Positions 12,091-24,539 of a stretch of DNA of 64,000 bases are shown here, piece after piece; positions within the stretch are counted from its first letter, which is position 1; each line of letters begins with the position of its first letter. The DNA lies in the NCBI RefSeq assembly GCF_028372415.1, contig NC_092875.1, positions 52,514,771-52,578,770 on the forward strand. The letters are read 5' to 3'. The translations under genes were made by a program, and so were the position numbers. Below the pieces are notes generated by a model that was not told the origin of the DNA, did no database searches, and saw only the letters and a list, made by a program, of their open reading frames with translations. This DNA comes from Notamacropus eugenii. Taxonomy: Eukaryota > Chordata > Mammalia > Diprotodontia > Macropodidae.

Positions 12091-12094
12091 CAGG

Positions 12095-12310
12095 GATCCT
12101 TAACTTAGGGTCTTAGGATAGATTTCAGGGGTTCCATGAACTTGAATATGCATAAAACTACAATAAAGTGAGTTATTTTCATTAACTTCTAGGTGAAATT
12201 TAGCATTTCCTTCAAGTATGAATATAGGCAAAAAACATTATCTAGAAAAGTCCATAGGCTCCACCATGAGCTCCTGGACTTAGCCAAAAAGGTCCAACAC
12301 ATAAAAAAGT
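12095..12310 (+). repeat. Old dispersed repeat of unknown class
   Basis: gggatccttaacttagggtc ... ggggttccatgaacttg ... aaaagtccataggctccacc resembles a repeat common in mammalian genomes, and I cannot name it safely. Confidence 0.4.
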
Positions 12311-12489
12311 AAAGAACACTTATCTAGGTTAAATTCAAATGTGTCCAGCTGATCAAAGATATTTTTGCAGCTCATCTTCCTATTGACCTTGTTGGGGGTG
12401 GTCAATGAGAAAGCCTGTATTTTCAGGCTGAATACCCTCTGGTTGCCTGAGTGCCCTCTGGTAGGGATACTGCAGGCTTTTAGGAAAAT

Positions 12490-12655
12490 CTTATTGCCCC
12501 AAGAGCCAGATGGCTCAGGAAGAGATAGTGAGGCTGGTGACCTTGCACTGTGCTCCCTCGCTCAAAATAAAGTCAAGTGCAAGTCATGTCATCATTTCTT
12601 TGATGGCATGGTCTTTCTCAGAAATGAAGGATGAATACAACAACAACAACAGTGA
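12490..12655 (+). repeat. SINE with RTE-type tail, partial
   Basis: gaggctggtgaccttgcact ... aagtcaagtgcaagtcatgt ... gaaatgaaggatgaata followed by a (CAA)n tail. Confidence 0.75.
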
Positions 12656-12824
12656 ACACAATCTGTGAGTAGACCCAGTTGTCTGAATGGGGACCCAGTT
12701 AGCTGGGTAACTCAGCTCCTCATCTCCTGTCTGTCTCCCCCTCCCCTTCCTTCTCTTCTCCAAAGGAAGGTAAATTTCAATGGCCAGAGGATGCCCAGTT
12801 AACTTGGGGTTTACTGGCAAGATT

Positions 12825-12891
12825 CTTTCCCTTCCCTTCCCTTCCCTTCCCTTCCCTTCCCTTCCCTTCCCTTCCTTCCCTTCCCTTCCTT
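12825..12891 (+). repeat. (TTCCC)n microsatellite
   Basis: About thirteen pentamer units with one short interruption near 12875. Confidence 0.95.
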
Positions 12892-13094
12892 TCTCTAAAT
12901 CTTAAACCTACTGCACTCTGAAACCCATAAATTGGACAACACTAGGACCCTGCCCAAGCTCCACTTAAGGGCTATTTTTCCGGACCCTCCTGCTTTAAGA
13001 GTGATTATCAATAGTAACTGTTGTTGTTTCCCTCCTAGCTTTAGTTATCTTTCCTTTGGCTCATTAAAAGGGTCATCCCCTGACTACTTCTTAA

Positions 13095-13375
13095 ACAGGC
13101 CTATTCTCTGGATGGGTGCTACCTCACCCTAAGTGAATACCTGAATAGGCCTTGGCCTAAAGGGCCAAGGTCTCCCATTGCATCCTGGCCCATCATCAGT
13201 CATCCTGATGAATATCTGGTTACTGGTTCCAGATGTCTCTGGAGAAGAAGTGAGGCTGGTGACCAGCACAGTCCTCCCTCACTCAAAACAAAGTCAAGTG
13301 CAAGTCATATCATCATTTTTCTGATGGCATGGTCTTCTTTGAAAATGAAAGACAAACACAGCAACAATCATCCCA
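13095..13375 (+). repeat. SINE with RTE-type tail, near full length
   Basis: Includes the left part (gatgggtgctacctcaccct, ggccttggcctaaagggcca) and the shared right part ending tgaaagacaaacacagcaac. It is the best plus-strand copy of this family here. Confidence 0.75.
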
Positions 13376-13492
13376 AGAAAGGATCTTTCTTTCAAGGCCT
13401 GACTCAAGTAGAATGTCACCTAATGGGGCCATTCAGATAAGTGTGCCTAATGAATTACATTCCCTTTTTGAATAATTCACAGAAAGCCATTC

Positions 13493-13745
13493 TGTCTTTC
13501 TATAATCGTAAAGGCATTTGCGCTAGAACCACACAAGGGGCTACGTGGAGGTGAGTGTCATACAAACATTTCCATATGTAATGGGACAATGCAGATATGG
13601 CAGATAACTAATTAAACTCTTACTTCATAAGTGACAGAGACACAATGTCTTTCTATAAGCTTAAAGGTGGTTGCCCTGAAACCACACATCCAAAGGGCCT
13701 CATATAGAACCTGTATCACACAAACATCTCTGTCCTGTAACATCC
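13493..13745 (+). repeat. Imperfect tandem duplication, period 153 bp
   Basis: tgtctttctataa..gtaaaggc.tttgc at 13493 recurs at 13646 with the following gaaccacaca...ggggcc and tcatacaaacat.tc. Between them is unrelated-looking sequence. The host element is not recognised. Confidence 0.6.
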
Positions 13746-13769
13746 TTATCCTGGAATGTAGCCAAAGCA

Positions 13770-14830
13770 GTACTTAGGGGAAATTTATATCTCTAAATAT
13801 TTTCATTAATAAAAAAAGAAAAAGAACAAATCAACAAAATGGGCATGAAACTAAAAAAATCCAGAAAAGAAACAAATTAAAAGCTCTTCAATTAAACAGC
13901 AAAAGAGAACTCCCTAAAATCCAAGAAGAGAAAATTGAAAGCAAAAAAAAACTTCATTGAATTAATAACTTGAACAGGTAATAGATTCTTTGGAAAAAAA
14001 ACCCAGTAAAATGGGAAAAACAATTAGCTAACAAGTTTAAAAAGAAGAAAATCAGATTTCTAGCATAAAACATCAAAAATGTATTCATAATCAATAAACA
14101 AGAAATAAAGGAAATTGTTAACTTCTATTTCACCCAATTATAACGCAATAAATCTTAATTATTCATGAGTAGGTCAAGACAATATAGTAAAAATAACAAT
14201 ACTACCTACATTAATTCACTTATTTAGTACTATAGCAAACTACTAAAGAAATTCTAGAAAAAAATTCCAAAATTCATTTGGAGGAGAAAAAAGGTCAATA
14301 ATATCAAGGACATTAATGAAAAAAATTAGAAAGGAAGAGAGCCTAGCAATATCATACTTAGACTACATTGCAAAGCCATAATCATCAAAATAATTTAGTA
14401 CTGGATAAGAAATAAAGAGATTGATGGATGGAAAAGATTAGATGCACAGAAGCCAATGATGCCAGTAGCTTAGAATTTGATAAATCCAAAGATCCCAGCT
14501 ATTTGGGGCAAGAACTTGCTACTCAATAAAAATTATTTGGAATGAGAAAGCAGTTTGGTAGAAACTGAGTATAGACCAATATCTCATTCTATATACCAAG
14601 ACAAGCTTCCAGTGGGTGTATAATTTGGATATAAAGGGTGACATAAATTAGGGAAGTATGGGAGAAATCACCTATCAAAACTATGGTTAGGTGAAGAGTT
14701 CATGACCAAATAAGAGACTGAAGGATTTCCTGAGGTCAAGTGGAAAATTCTGATTACATCCAATTAAAAAGTTTATGTATAAGCAAAACAAGCCCAGCTA
14801 AGATTAAAAGAGAAGGAAGTGGGGGAAAGG
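13770..14830 (+). mobile_element. L1 ORF2 relic, plus strand
   Basis: agccaaagcagtacttaggg gives KAVLRGN, the L1 reverse transcriptase palm-to-thumb region. Later text (tggtactggataagaaataa, ttgtcaaagccataatcatc-like) follows L1 ORF2 order. Many stops and frameshifts. Confidence 0.7.
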
Positions 14831-14859
14831 GAGGGGACAGAAGGCATCTCTGAATTTTT

Positions 14860-15405
14860 TTTATTACTATAGATAGTTCAGATTAATTCTTCTGAAAACT
14901 GCCTTTCATATCCTCCACTCTTATTTCTAAAAGTTTGACTTGGCTCTCTATGTATTTGAGAAATGAGGCTTTTTTTTCAGGGAAACTTGCTGTCTAATTT
15001 TTTTCACAGTTATGATTACTATGTCTTTCTTTCATTCTATTTCTCTCACATTTATCCTACCCTCTCCTTTCACCCTGTCCATTCTCAAAAATGTTTTTCT
15101 TCTGACTTTTACCTCCCCCAATCCACTATCCCTTTTATCAGTCCCCTCCTCCCCCACTTCTTATCCCCTTCCCTTCCTACTTTCCTGTATAATAAGGTGG
15201 ATTTCTATACCTGAGTGTATATGTTATTCCTTCTTTGAGCTACTTTTGATGAGAATAAGATTTATTCTTCCCATCCCCAACCTCCTCCATCTTTCCCTGC
15301 AGTGTAAATGCTCTTTTGCACTTCTTTTATGTCAGATAATTTATCCTATTCTACTTTTCCCCTTCCATTCTCCCAGTGCTTTCTTCTTTCTCACCCTTTA
15401 ATTTT
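14860..15405 (-). mobile_element. L1/HAL1-type 3' region
   Basis: Shares accctgtccattctcaaaa, tcctgtataataaggtgga and gagaataagatttattcttc with the copies near 17.2, 19.9 and 31.4 kb. The pyrimidine-rich plus strand makes open frames that are not genes. Confidence 0.6.
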
Positions 15406-15414
15406 GTTTTTTAA

Positions 15415-15535
15415 AAATTTATTTATTTAGTTTTATTTAGTTTATTTATTTATTTATTTATTTATTTAGTTTATTTAGTTTTATTTAGTTATTTAGTTTT
15501 ATTTATTTAGTATTTATTTATTTAGTTTAGTTTAG
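15415..15535 (+). repeat. (TTTA)n-rich tract
   Basis: A run of TTTA/TTTAG units, a likely expanded A-rich tail of the minus-strand L1-type element that follows. Confidence 0.85.
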
Positions 15536-15539
15536 ATTT

Positions 15540-16545
15540 TGAGTTCCAAATTTTTTTTCTTCCTCCTTCTCTCCCCCCTCCCCAAGAGGGCAAACAGTCT
15601 GATATAGGCTACACATGTACAGTCATATTAAACATATTTCCACATTGGTCATGTTGTGAAAGAAGAATCAGAACAAAAGATAAAAATATGAGAAATAAAA
15701 TGCTTCGATCTCCATTCAGATTCTTTCATTCAGACAGTTCTTTATATGTGGATAGCATTTCCATCATGAGTCTTTCGCAATTTTCTTAGATCATTGTATT
15801 GCTGAGAAGAGCTAAGTCTTATCAAAGTTGATCATTCCACAATGTTGTTTTATTGTGTCCAATGTTAATTTTGTTTTTTAAAGATAATCATTCCATCATA
15901 TTCAACTCACACCCATGCCCTCTTTCTATGTACACTCCTCACTACCCTAATAATGAGAGTTATAAGTATCATTTTCTCACGTACAAATGTAAACAGTTTA
16001 ATCTTATTAAATCACTTCTGACTTATCTTTCCTGTTTACCTTTTTATGCTTCTCTTGAATCTTTAATTTGAAATTCAAATTTTCTATTCAGCACTGCTCT
16101 TTTCATCAGGAATGCTTACAATGTCTCTATTTCATTGAATATCCATTTTCCTCCCTGAAGGATTTTACTCAGTTTTGCCAGGTAGGTGATTCTTCATTGT
16201 AATTCTAGCTCTTTTGCCCTCTGTAATATCATATTCTAAGCCCTTTCTTCCTTTAATGTAGAAGCTGCTGAATCTTATGTTAACCTGACTGTGGCTCCAT
16301 GATACTTGAATCGTTTCTTTCTGGCTGCTTGCAATATTTTCTCCTTGACCTGGGAACTCCAGAATTTGTCCATAATATTCCTGGGTTATCCCATTTTGAG
16401 ATCTCTTTTAGGAAGTGATAATTGGATTCTTTCAATTTCTGTTTTGCCCTCTGGTTTCCTTGATAATTTCTTGAGATATGACTTGTCGGCCCCCTTTTTT
16501 TGATCAGGGTCTTTCAGGTAGCCAAATAATTCTTATTTACTATTT
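15540..16545 (-). mobile_element. L1/HAL1-type copy with ORF1 relic
   Basis: Starts with the 3' end (ttgagttccaaatttttttt, tacacatgtacagtcatatt), then the ORF1 C-terminal part (ctgctgaatcttatgttaac on the plus strand). It stops abruptly near 16540, where another copy begins. Confidence 0.65.
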
Positions 16546-16549
16546 TATT

Positions 16550-17030
16550 TTCCCCCAGTAACATGAAAACTATCATTTAACTTTAGTTTTAAAACTTTGT
16601 GTTCCAAATTCTCCACCTTCCTTTCTCCCCACTCTACCTGTTGAGATGGTAGGCAATTTGAAGTAGGTTATACATGTGTAATTATGTGAAACATATTTCC
16701 ATATTAATCATGTTGTGAAAGAAAACATAGACCAAAAAAAAACCCTCAAGAAAAATAAAGTAAAAAAAATGTATGCTTCAATCTGTATTCAAACACCATC
16801 AGTTTTTTCTCAGGATGGATAGCACTTTTCATCATAAGTCCTTCAAATTTGTCTTTGATTACTGTACTGGTGAGAATAGCTGTCATTCACATCTAAGCAT
16901 CTTATAATATTGCTGTTACTTTATACACGATATATTTTACTTTACTGCAGCTCATTTAAATCTTCCAGGTGTTTCTGAGAGCACACTGCTCACCATTTCT
17001 TTTTTTCTTCAGTATTTTTTCCCTAGTTAC
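16550..17030 (-). mobile_element. L1-type 3' end fragment
   Basis: Second 3' end (gtgttccaaattctccacct, tatacatgtgtaattatgtg, catcataagtccttcaaatt). Confidence 0.6.
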
Positions 17031-17034
17031 AAAT

Positions 17035-19260
17035 GTGAAAACAATTTTAACATTCATTTTTAAACTTTTAGTTCCAAATTCTCTTCCTCTCCATTCCCCT
17101 CATTGAGAAAGCAGGCAATTTGATATAGATTATACATGTGCAGACATGCAGAACATTCCCACAATAGTCACATTGTGAAAGACTGTTTCTCTCTATCCTA
17201 CTCCCACTACTGTTCTTCTGTTCTTTCTCTCCTTTCACTCTGTCCCTCCTCAAAAATGTTTTGCTTCTGACTACTATCTCTCCCAATCTGACCTCCCTTT
17301 TATTACCCCCCACCAGTTCTTTTATCACCTTCCCCCCTCCTCTTTTTCCTGGAGGGTAAGGTAGATTTTCATACCCAATTGGGTGTGTATGTTATTCCCT
17401 CTTTGAGCCAATTCTGATGACAGTAAGGTTCACTCACTCCCCCTCACCTCACCCCTCTTCCTCTTTACTGCAAAAGCTTTTTCATGCATCTTTTATGTGA
17501 GTTATTTTACCCCATTTTAACTCTCTCTTTCTCTTTATCCCAGTACATTCCTCTTTCAACCCTAAATTTTACTTTTTAGATATCATCTCTTCATATTCAA
17601 GTCATATCTGTACCCTCTGTCTATATATACTCCTAAATACCCTAATAATGAAAAAGTTCTTATGAGTTACAAATATCATCTTTACATGTAGGAATATAAA
17701 CAGTTTAACTTTAATAAGTCCCTTATAATTTCTCTTTCCTGTTTACCTTTTCATGCTTGAGTCTTGTATTTGAAAGTCAAATTTTCTATTTAGTTTTGGT
17801 CTTTTTTCAAGAATGCTTTAAATTCTTTATCTCATTGAATATCCATTTTTTCCCATCATGGATTATCCTGTTTTGCTGGATAGGTGATTCTTGATTGTAA
17901 TTCTAGCTCCTTTGTCCTCTGGAATATCATGTACCAAGTCTTCTGATTCCTTAAATATAGAATCTGTTAAATCTTGTGTTATCCTGATTGTGGCTCCATA
18001 ATACCTGAATAGTTTCCTTCTGGCTACTTGCAATATTTTCTCCTTGACATGGGAATTCTGGAATTTGGCTATAATATTCCTGGCAGTTTCATTTTGGGAT
18101 TTCATCCAGGAGGTGATCAGTGAATTCTTTCAATTTCAATTTTACCATCTGATTCTAGAATATTGAAACATTTTTACTTGATAATTTCTTGAAAGATGAT
18201 GTCTGGGCCATTTTTTTTAGATCATGACTTTCAGGTAGTCTATTAATTTTTAAAATTATCTCTCCAGGATCTTTTTTCCAGGTCAGCTGTTTTTCCAATG
18301 AGATCTTTTACATTGTTTTCTTTTTCATTCTTTTAATTTTGTTTTATGATTAATTGATTTCTCATAAAGTCATTTGCTTCCATTTGTTAAATTCTAATTT
18401 TTAAGGAATTATTTTCTTCAGTGAGCTTTTGGATCTACTTTATAAGGCATTCTATTCCTCATTGACATTTTGGACCTCTTTTTCCCTTTTGGTCTCATCC
18501 GTTTTTTAAAGTGTTATTCTCCTCAGTAATTTTTTGTGTCTCTTTTACCAAACTGTTGACTCGTTTTTCATGATTTTCTTGCGTCCCTTTCATTTCTCTT
18601 CCTATTTTTTCCTCTACTTCTCTTATTTGATTTTCAAAATTCTTTTTGAGCTCTTCCATGGACTAAGACTAATTTGTATTTTTCTTGGAGGCTTTGGATG
18701 AAGGAGCCTTGACTTTGTTGTCATTTCCTGAGTGTGTGCTTTGATCTTCCTTGTCACTAAAGTTTCTATCGTCAAAATTTTTCTCCCATTGTTTGCTCAT
18801 TTTCCCAGCCTATTATTTGACTTTTCATACTGTTAAGGTAGGGCTCTGCTTGCAGGGTGGAGAGCAAACTGTTCCAAGCTTCAAGGGGTTTGTGCAGCTG
18901 TTTACAGAGATACTTTTAGGGACCTGTATGTTTTCAGTTCTTCCAAGGCGGTCTGATTGAAGGAGATGTTCATTACACTCCTGGTCTGTGAGAGACCATC
19001 AGTGCTCTTTTCTGCCCTGGAACCATGAGGAGGGTTCCTCTTCCACTGTGGTCACAAGATCTGCTAAGTTAGTGCTCCTTGCCCTGACACTGCCACATAG
19101 CACTGCAATCTGGTTCCAAGTATGGGCAAAACAACATAGTTCTGCTTCAGTGGTAGCAAAGAGACCCCTGTAATCTCCTTTTGACCTCTTGTTTGACCCC
19201 CTTACCATCTCTGGGCTGAGAGTTCCAGAAACAGACACTGCCACTGCTGATTTCTTTTTC
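17035..19260 (-). mobile_element. L1/HAL1-type copy, decayed
   Basis: Third 3' end at 17040-17170, then a 3' UTR-like pyrimidine-rich region, ORF1 relic (17863-18660) and a 5' part to about 19260. ORF1 lies directly next to the 3' region without ORF2, as in HAL1. Confidence 0.6.
17863..18105 (-). pseudogene. LINE ORF1 C-terminal relic
   Basis: 80 codons: ARNIIAKFQNSHVKEKILQV, then GATIRITQDLTDSIF, the C-terminal domain of L1 ORF1p. Compare RNIVAKFQSS and RITQDLAAS in the copy at 1258. The upstream coiled coil is broken. Confidence 0.75.
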
Positions 19261-19299
19261 ATTAATTTCTTTGATATTCTGGACCTTTTCTTCCAGATG

Positions 19300-19850
19300 A
19301 ATTTGGTTATGATTTTTTTCTCATGATATAAAATTTCTTGGGAGTTTGGTATTGAATAAGTAAATTAATTAAGGTAGAATTATTTTTATTTTGTTATCTG
19401 GGCCTACCTATGAGCAACTGATATTTTTCCAATTATTTATATCTGACTTTGAGTGAAAAGTGTTTTGTAATTGTGTTCACATAGTTCCTGGGTTTCCTTT
19501 TGGCTTTTTTAATCAACTTTTTAATACAGACTTAGTACTGGTACTGCTAGGTCAAAGGATATGCCCTTTGGGCATAGTTTCAAATTGCTCTAAAGAATGA
19601 TTGAACTGTCATTTTTTTTGTTTGTCCTATTAGCCAGTCTACTAGATAGGAAGTATCTAGTTTAAATTTGCATTTCTCTACTCAATAGTAGTTTAGAGTA
19701 TTTTTCATATGTCTATAGATAGCTTTGATTACTTCATCTGAAAACTTTTCATATCTTTTGATCATTTGTCAACGGTGGAATGGCTCTCATTTTTATAACT
19801 TTTCCTCAGTTCTTATTTGAGAAATGAGGTCTTTATCAGAGAGACTTACA
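19300..19850 (-). mobile_element. L1 3' end fragment
   Basis: The plus strand reads ggcatagtttcaaattgctc, tagtttaaatttgcatttct and gatcatttgtcaacggtgga, the complement of the L1 3' terminal region. Confidence 0.6.
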
Positions 19851-21940
19851 TCAAAAATGTTTTTTACAGTTATAGTTGCTGAATATATTTCCCTCCATCC
19901 TATTTCCCCGTTTATTCTAGTCTCTATCTCCTTTCACCCTGTCACTCCTAAAAAGTGTTTTGATTCTTACTACCCCTTTCCCTAATTTACCCTCCCTTTT
20001 ATCCCCCCACCTTATCTCCTTTTCCTCCTACTTTCCTATAGCGTAAGATAAATTTCTATATTCAATTGAATGTGTTTGTTATTCCCACTGCCTCATTTAT
20101 GTGAGATAATTTACTCCATTCTACCCCCCTTTCCATTTCTCCCACTGCATTCCTCTTCCTCATTCCTTAATTTTATTTTTTTAAGATGTTATCCCTTTAT
20201 ATTCAACTCACAACTGTGCCCTCTGTCTATATACACTCTTTCCAAGTGCTCTAATAAATGAGATGGTGCTTATGAGTTATAAGCATCATCTTTCCATGGA
20301 GGAATGTAAACAATTTAACTTTATTTGCTCCCTTATGATTATCCTTTCCTGTACACCTTTTTACGTTTCTCTTGAGTCTTGTATTTGAAGATCAAAATTT
20401 CTGTTCTGTTCTGGTCTTTTCATTGGGAAAGTATGAAAGTCTCCTACTTCATTGAATATCCACTTTTTTTTTAAATCATAGCTTTCAAGTACTCCAATAA
20501 TTTAAAAATTATCTTTCCTGTATGTAGTTTCCAATGAGATATTTCATATCGTCTTCTTTTTTTCTTTTTATTACTATGGGGTTTTTAAAACAATTCTCAT
20601 AAGGTCATTAGCTTCCTTTTGCTCAATTCTAATTTTCCAAGAATTATTTTCTTTAGTAGCTTTTGTACCTCCTTTCCCATTTGGCCAATTCTTCTTTTTA
20701 AGGAGTTACTTTCTTCAGTGAATTTTTGTGTCTCTTTTTAAAAAAAATTTGGCCAATTCTGCTTTTCAAGGCATTCTTATCCATGTTGGCTTTTTGTACC
20801 TCTTTTTCCCATTTGGCCTAGTCTGTTTTTAAGGTGTTATTTTCTTGAGAATTTTTTAGTTTCTCCTTTACTAAACTGCTGACTCTTTTTTCCATGATTT
20901 TCTTGCATCACTTTCATTTCTCTTCCCAACTTTTCTCTACCTCTCTTACTTGATTTTCAAAATCCTTTTTGAGTTCTTCCATGGCCTGAGACCAAATAAT
21001 TTTTTTTCTTGGAGGTTTTGGAGCTTTAACCCTGTCATCTTCTAAGTGTGTTTTAAATTTCCTTGTCACTGTAGTAACTTCCTGTGGTCAGAATTTTTTT
21101 TGTTGTTTGCTCACTTTTCCAGTCTATTTGCTGACTTTTAACTCTTTGTTAAATTGAGGCTGTGATTCCAGGATGGAGGGCACACTGTCCCAAGCTTCAA
21201 GGATTTTGTGTAACTGTTTTCAGAGGTACTTCTAGGAACTTGTAAGTATTCAATTCTTACAAGGTGGTATGATCTAAGGAAAGGTGTGTTTACTACTCTT
21301 CTGGTCTGAGAATAATTAATATTTTCTTTGAGGCATTCGATGTACATTTTTGACTTTGTTGTATTTTTCTGAGTTTGTCTTTTGATCTTCCTGTCATTAT
21401 AGTAACTTTCTATAGTTGGGATCTTTTTCTACTGTTTGCTCATTTTTCCCAGTCTATTTCTTGACTTATAACTCTATACCAACGAGGGACTCTGGAGCAG
21501 GGGGGATTGACTCTGTGTCAAACTTCAGTTTTTTTGTGATGCTGTATTCAAAGATAATTCTGGGGACCTGTAAGTTTTTGGTTCTTCCAAGATGGTATGA
21601 TCTAGGGAGAGGTGAGTTTACTACTTGGCTTGACTGTGCTCTGGTCTGTGAGCCACCACAAGTATTCTTTTCTGCTCTGGATCAGTGACTAGGGTCCCAG
21701 GTTCACTGTGACTGCAATCTTTGGTGTTCAAATTCTCCTCCTTCCCTTGTAACCAAGCTCGAGGTCCATGACTAAGTATGGACAGATCTAAGTATGGACA
21801 GTGCAACAGAGTTCTGTCCCCAGTGCCAGCAAAAGGACCACTGCAATCGCCTTCTGACCAGTTGTTCAACCCCCTTACCATCTGTGGACTGAGAGGTCCA
21901 AAATATGTCATTAATCATCTTGACTCCCCCTCTCCATTTA
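19851..21940 (-). mobile_element. L1/HAL1-type copy, decayed
   Basis: Repeats the same order as 17035-19260: tatttccccgtttattctag, then tatgttattcc-like text, ORF1 relic with coiled-coil region (20640-21000), and a 5' part to about 21930. No ORF2. Confidence 0.55.
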
Positions 21941-21944
21941 CTGA

Positions 21945-22338
21945 TTTTTAAAAACATTTTTTCTTTTTAAATTTTTAGTTTCAGATTCTCTCCCTCTCTT
22001 CCACTTCTTCCCACTTACTAAGAAAATAACAACATGATCAGTTCCACACTTGACAATATGTAAAACACTTTTCCATGCTAGCCATATTAAAAATGCAAGA
22101 AAAATAAAGTGAAAAAAATTACACTTCATTTTGCATCAGAGTTCATCAGTTTTCTCTTTGGAGATGGATAGTATTTTTTCATCATGAGTCCTTTGATATT
22201 GTCATGGATCATTTCATTGATCAGAAAAGCCAAGTCTTTCACAGTTGTCCATCATTATAACAATGCTGTTATTTTACACAGTGATCTCCTGGTTCTTCTT
22301 ACATCATTTTACACCATGTTTTTCTCAAATCTTCCTCC
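21945..22338 (-). mobile_element. L1 3' end, part 1
   Basis: ttagtttcagattctctccc ... tacaatgctgttattttacac and the region before the LTR-like insertion. It resumes at about 22766 (ctcatcatttcttacagcac). Confidence 0.65.
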
Positions 22339-22339
22339 T

Positions 22340-22765
22340 ATAAAGACACAAAATTTGTAAGGGCGAGACTATCCTTCCAGCTATGAGAATTGTAAGGACA
22401 CATCTAAGGGGGCTAATCTGTTCTGCTCTAATATGCCAATTGTAGGGAGGCAGACCCTCTGAGACAATACTGCGATACTGAAGAAAGAGGAGCTCATGCC
22501 AACTTGGTAGTATATAGGATTTATTAAGGTTAATTGAGTTACTTGGAGTAGTTTGCTCATGAGACCCAGTCTTTGGCAGCAGGAGGACAGAATGGTGAAA
22601 TGCAAATACTATACAGAAACAGAATAACGAAAGCATGGTCCAGAGTTACATGCAAATGTTCCCATGAGATCATTGGAGTTTCTTTTGCTGTTTATATTTG
22701 CTCAAGGTTCTTTATTTTCTTCTGTGGAGTTATAGGTCATAGTCGCACTCTGGCTACTATCACAT
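22340..22765 (-). mobile_element. Probable solo LTR inside the L1 copy
   Basis: About 425 bp with no L1 homology interrupts the L1 3' region. On the minus strand it holds ccttaataaatcctatat (poly(A) signal) followed by an R/U5-like stretch (gagctcctctttcttcagta). Exact ends and the target duplication could not be fixed. Confidence 0.45.
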
Positions 22766-23278
22766 ACCCCCTCATCATTTCTTACAGCACAATAACACTG
22801 AAACATAATCATATGCCACCATACGTTTATCAAGTGTTCAACTGATGAGCTTCTCTTTGATGTATAACTCTTTGCCACTACAAAAAGAGCTTCTACAAAC
22901 ATTTTTGTACATATAAGTCCTTTTCCTTTTCTTCTGATCTCATCACTTAGTAGTGGTGTTGCTGGTTCTGAACATATTCATGGTTTTGTGGCCATTTAAA
23001 GGGGCAGAGCTTCAAATTGTTCTTCAGAATGGTTGGACCAGTTCACTGCTCCACCAAGCGTTCAGTAATGTACCTATTTTCCCTTATTCCCTTCAGCATT
23101 TGTCACTCCTGATAGGTGTGAGGTGGCACCTCAGAGTTGATTTAATTTGCATTCTCTAATTAGTAGTGATTTAGAACATTTTTTATATGACTATAGATAG
23201 CTTTCATTTCTTCTTCTGAAAACTGCTTATTCATATCCTTTGAACATTTTTCAACTGGGGAATGACTGACTTATATCT
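22766..23278 (-). mobile_element. L1 3' end, part 2
   Basis: Complement of the L1 3' terminal region: aatggttggaccagttcact, gataggtgtgaggtggcacc, tttcaactggggaatgactg. Confidence 0.75.
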
Positions 23279-23279
23279 T

Positions 23280-23425
23280 GCCACTGGACTCCAATGACTC
23301 TGGGGGAGAGAGTGAAGATGATGACTTTGCACCCCTCTGCCCTACTTACATAGAATTGCAAGTCAAAACATCACCCTCCTAATCTCATTGGTCCTCTCTG
23401 AGAATGGAGGACGAACAACAAAAAA
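23280..23425 (+). repeat. SINE with RTE-type tail, partial
   Basis: gccactggactccaatgact ... gaatggaggacgaacaacaa. Confidence 0.75.
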
Positions 23426-23429
23426 TATG

Positions 23430-24298
23430 AAATACTACTAAAGCAGTAAGAAAATGATTTGAGGGATTAAGCATTAGCAAAGAGAAACCAAAATTATTTG
23501 TATAGAACCCTAGATTCAAGTAAAAATCAATTGGAACCATCAATAACTTCAGCAAAGTTTCAGAATGTGAAATAAACCCACAGAGATCATCAATATTTCT
23601 GAAGTACCAAGAAAATCTAACAGAAATTCCATTTAAAATAACTATAGAATATATAAAAATACTTGTTTGTCTGCCTACCAACACACATAAGAACCATGTG
23701 AATACAATGACAAGTAAAGATTGATCTAGATATTTGGAGAACTATTTATTACTCATGGACAAGATAACAAAAATGACAAAATTACTTAAATTAATTTGCT
23801 TGTTATATAGAAAATAATGACACAATTGTTCTAGAGAGAAAAGCTCAAGAATCTTGAGGGAGATAAATAAAAACAAGTGGGAAAGAAAGGGATCTGACTG
23901 TTGTATCAACTCTCAGACTATATTATAAAACAATAATCATTGAACGAATTTGGTACTGGTAAAGATGTAGATCAATGAGTGGAGCAAATTAGGTACATAA
24001 TATACGGAAGCTAATGAACATAGTAGCCTAGTGTCTGGTAAACCCAATGATCCCAGGTTTTTGACATAAAAATTCACTGTCTAATAAAAACTCAGGAAAA
24101 CTGAAAAGTAGTCTGGCAGTAACAAGGTACAGTGCAATATAGATATTTCACACTACCTACCAAGAGAAGCTCCAAATAGGGTCATGACATTGGTGTAGTG
24201 CTGATATTATAAATAAATTAGAGGAAAATACTTTTTAAAACTATGGATAGGGAAAAAGTTCATGATGAAACAAATGAGAGGATCACAGAAGACAATAG
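23430..24298 (+). mobile_element. L1 ORF2 3' part, plus strand
   Basis: ccatttaaaataactataga, then the L1 order tggtactggtaaagatgtag, aatgatcccaggtttttgac, aagttcatgatgaaacaaat. Broken frames. It continues after the SINE at 24540. Confidence 0.65.
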
Positions 24299-24299
24299 T

Positions 24300-24535
24300 C
24301 GGCATGGCATTTATATAGAGCTTTAAGGTTTGAAATGTACTTTACATGTGTTATATCCTTTGAATCTCACATTGTTCTCATGAGATAAGTACTATTATTA
24401 TCCCCATTTCACAAATGGAGAAACTGAGATGATGAGAGGTTAAGTGATTTGTTCAGTCACACAGCCACAAAATGTATGATTTGAACTAATACGCTTTAAG
24501 CTCAATTCTTTCCAAACTCAAAGTGCAACATTCCA
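24300..24535 (-). repeat. CORE-SINE inserted in L1
   Basis: tttatatagagctttaaggt ... tatccccatttcacaaatgg ... ttcagtcacacagccacaa, in minus orientation. It splits the L1 copy. Confidence 0.75.
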
Positions 24536-24539
24536 AGCA

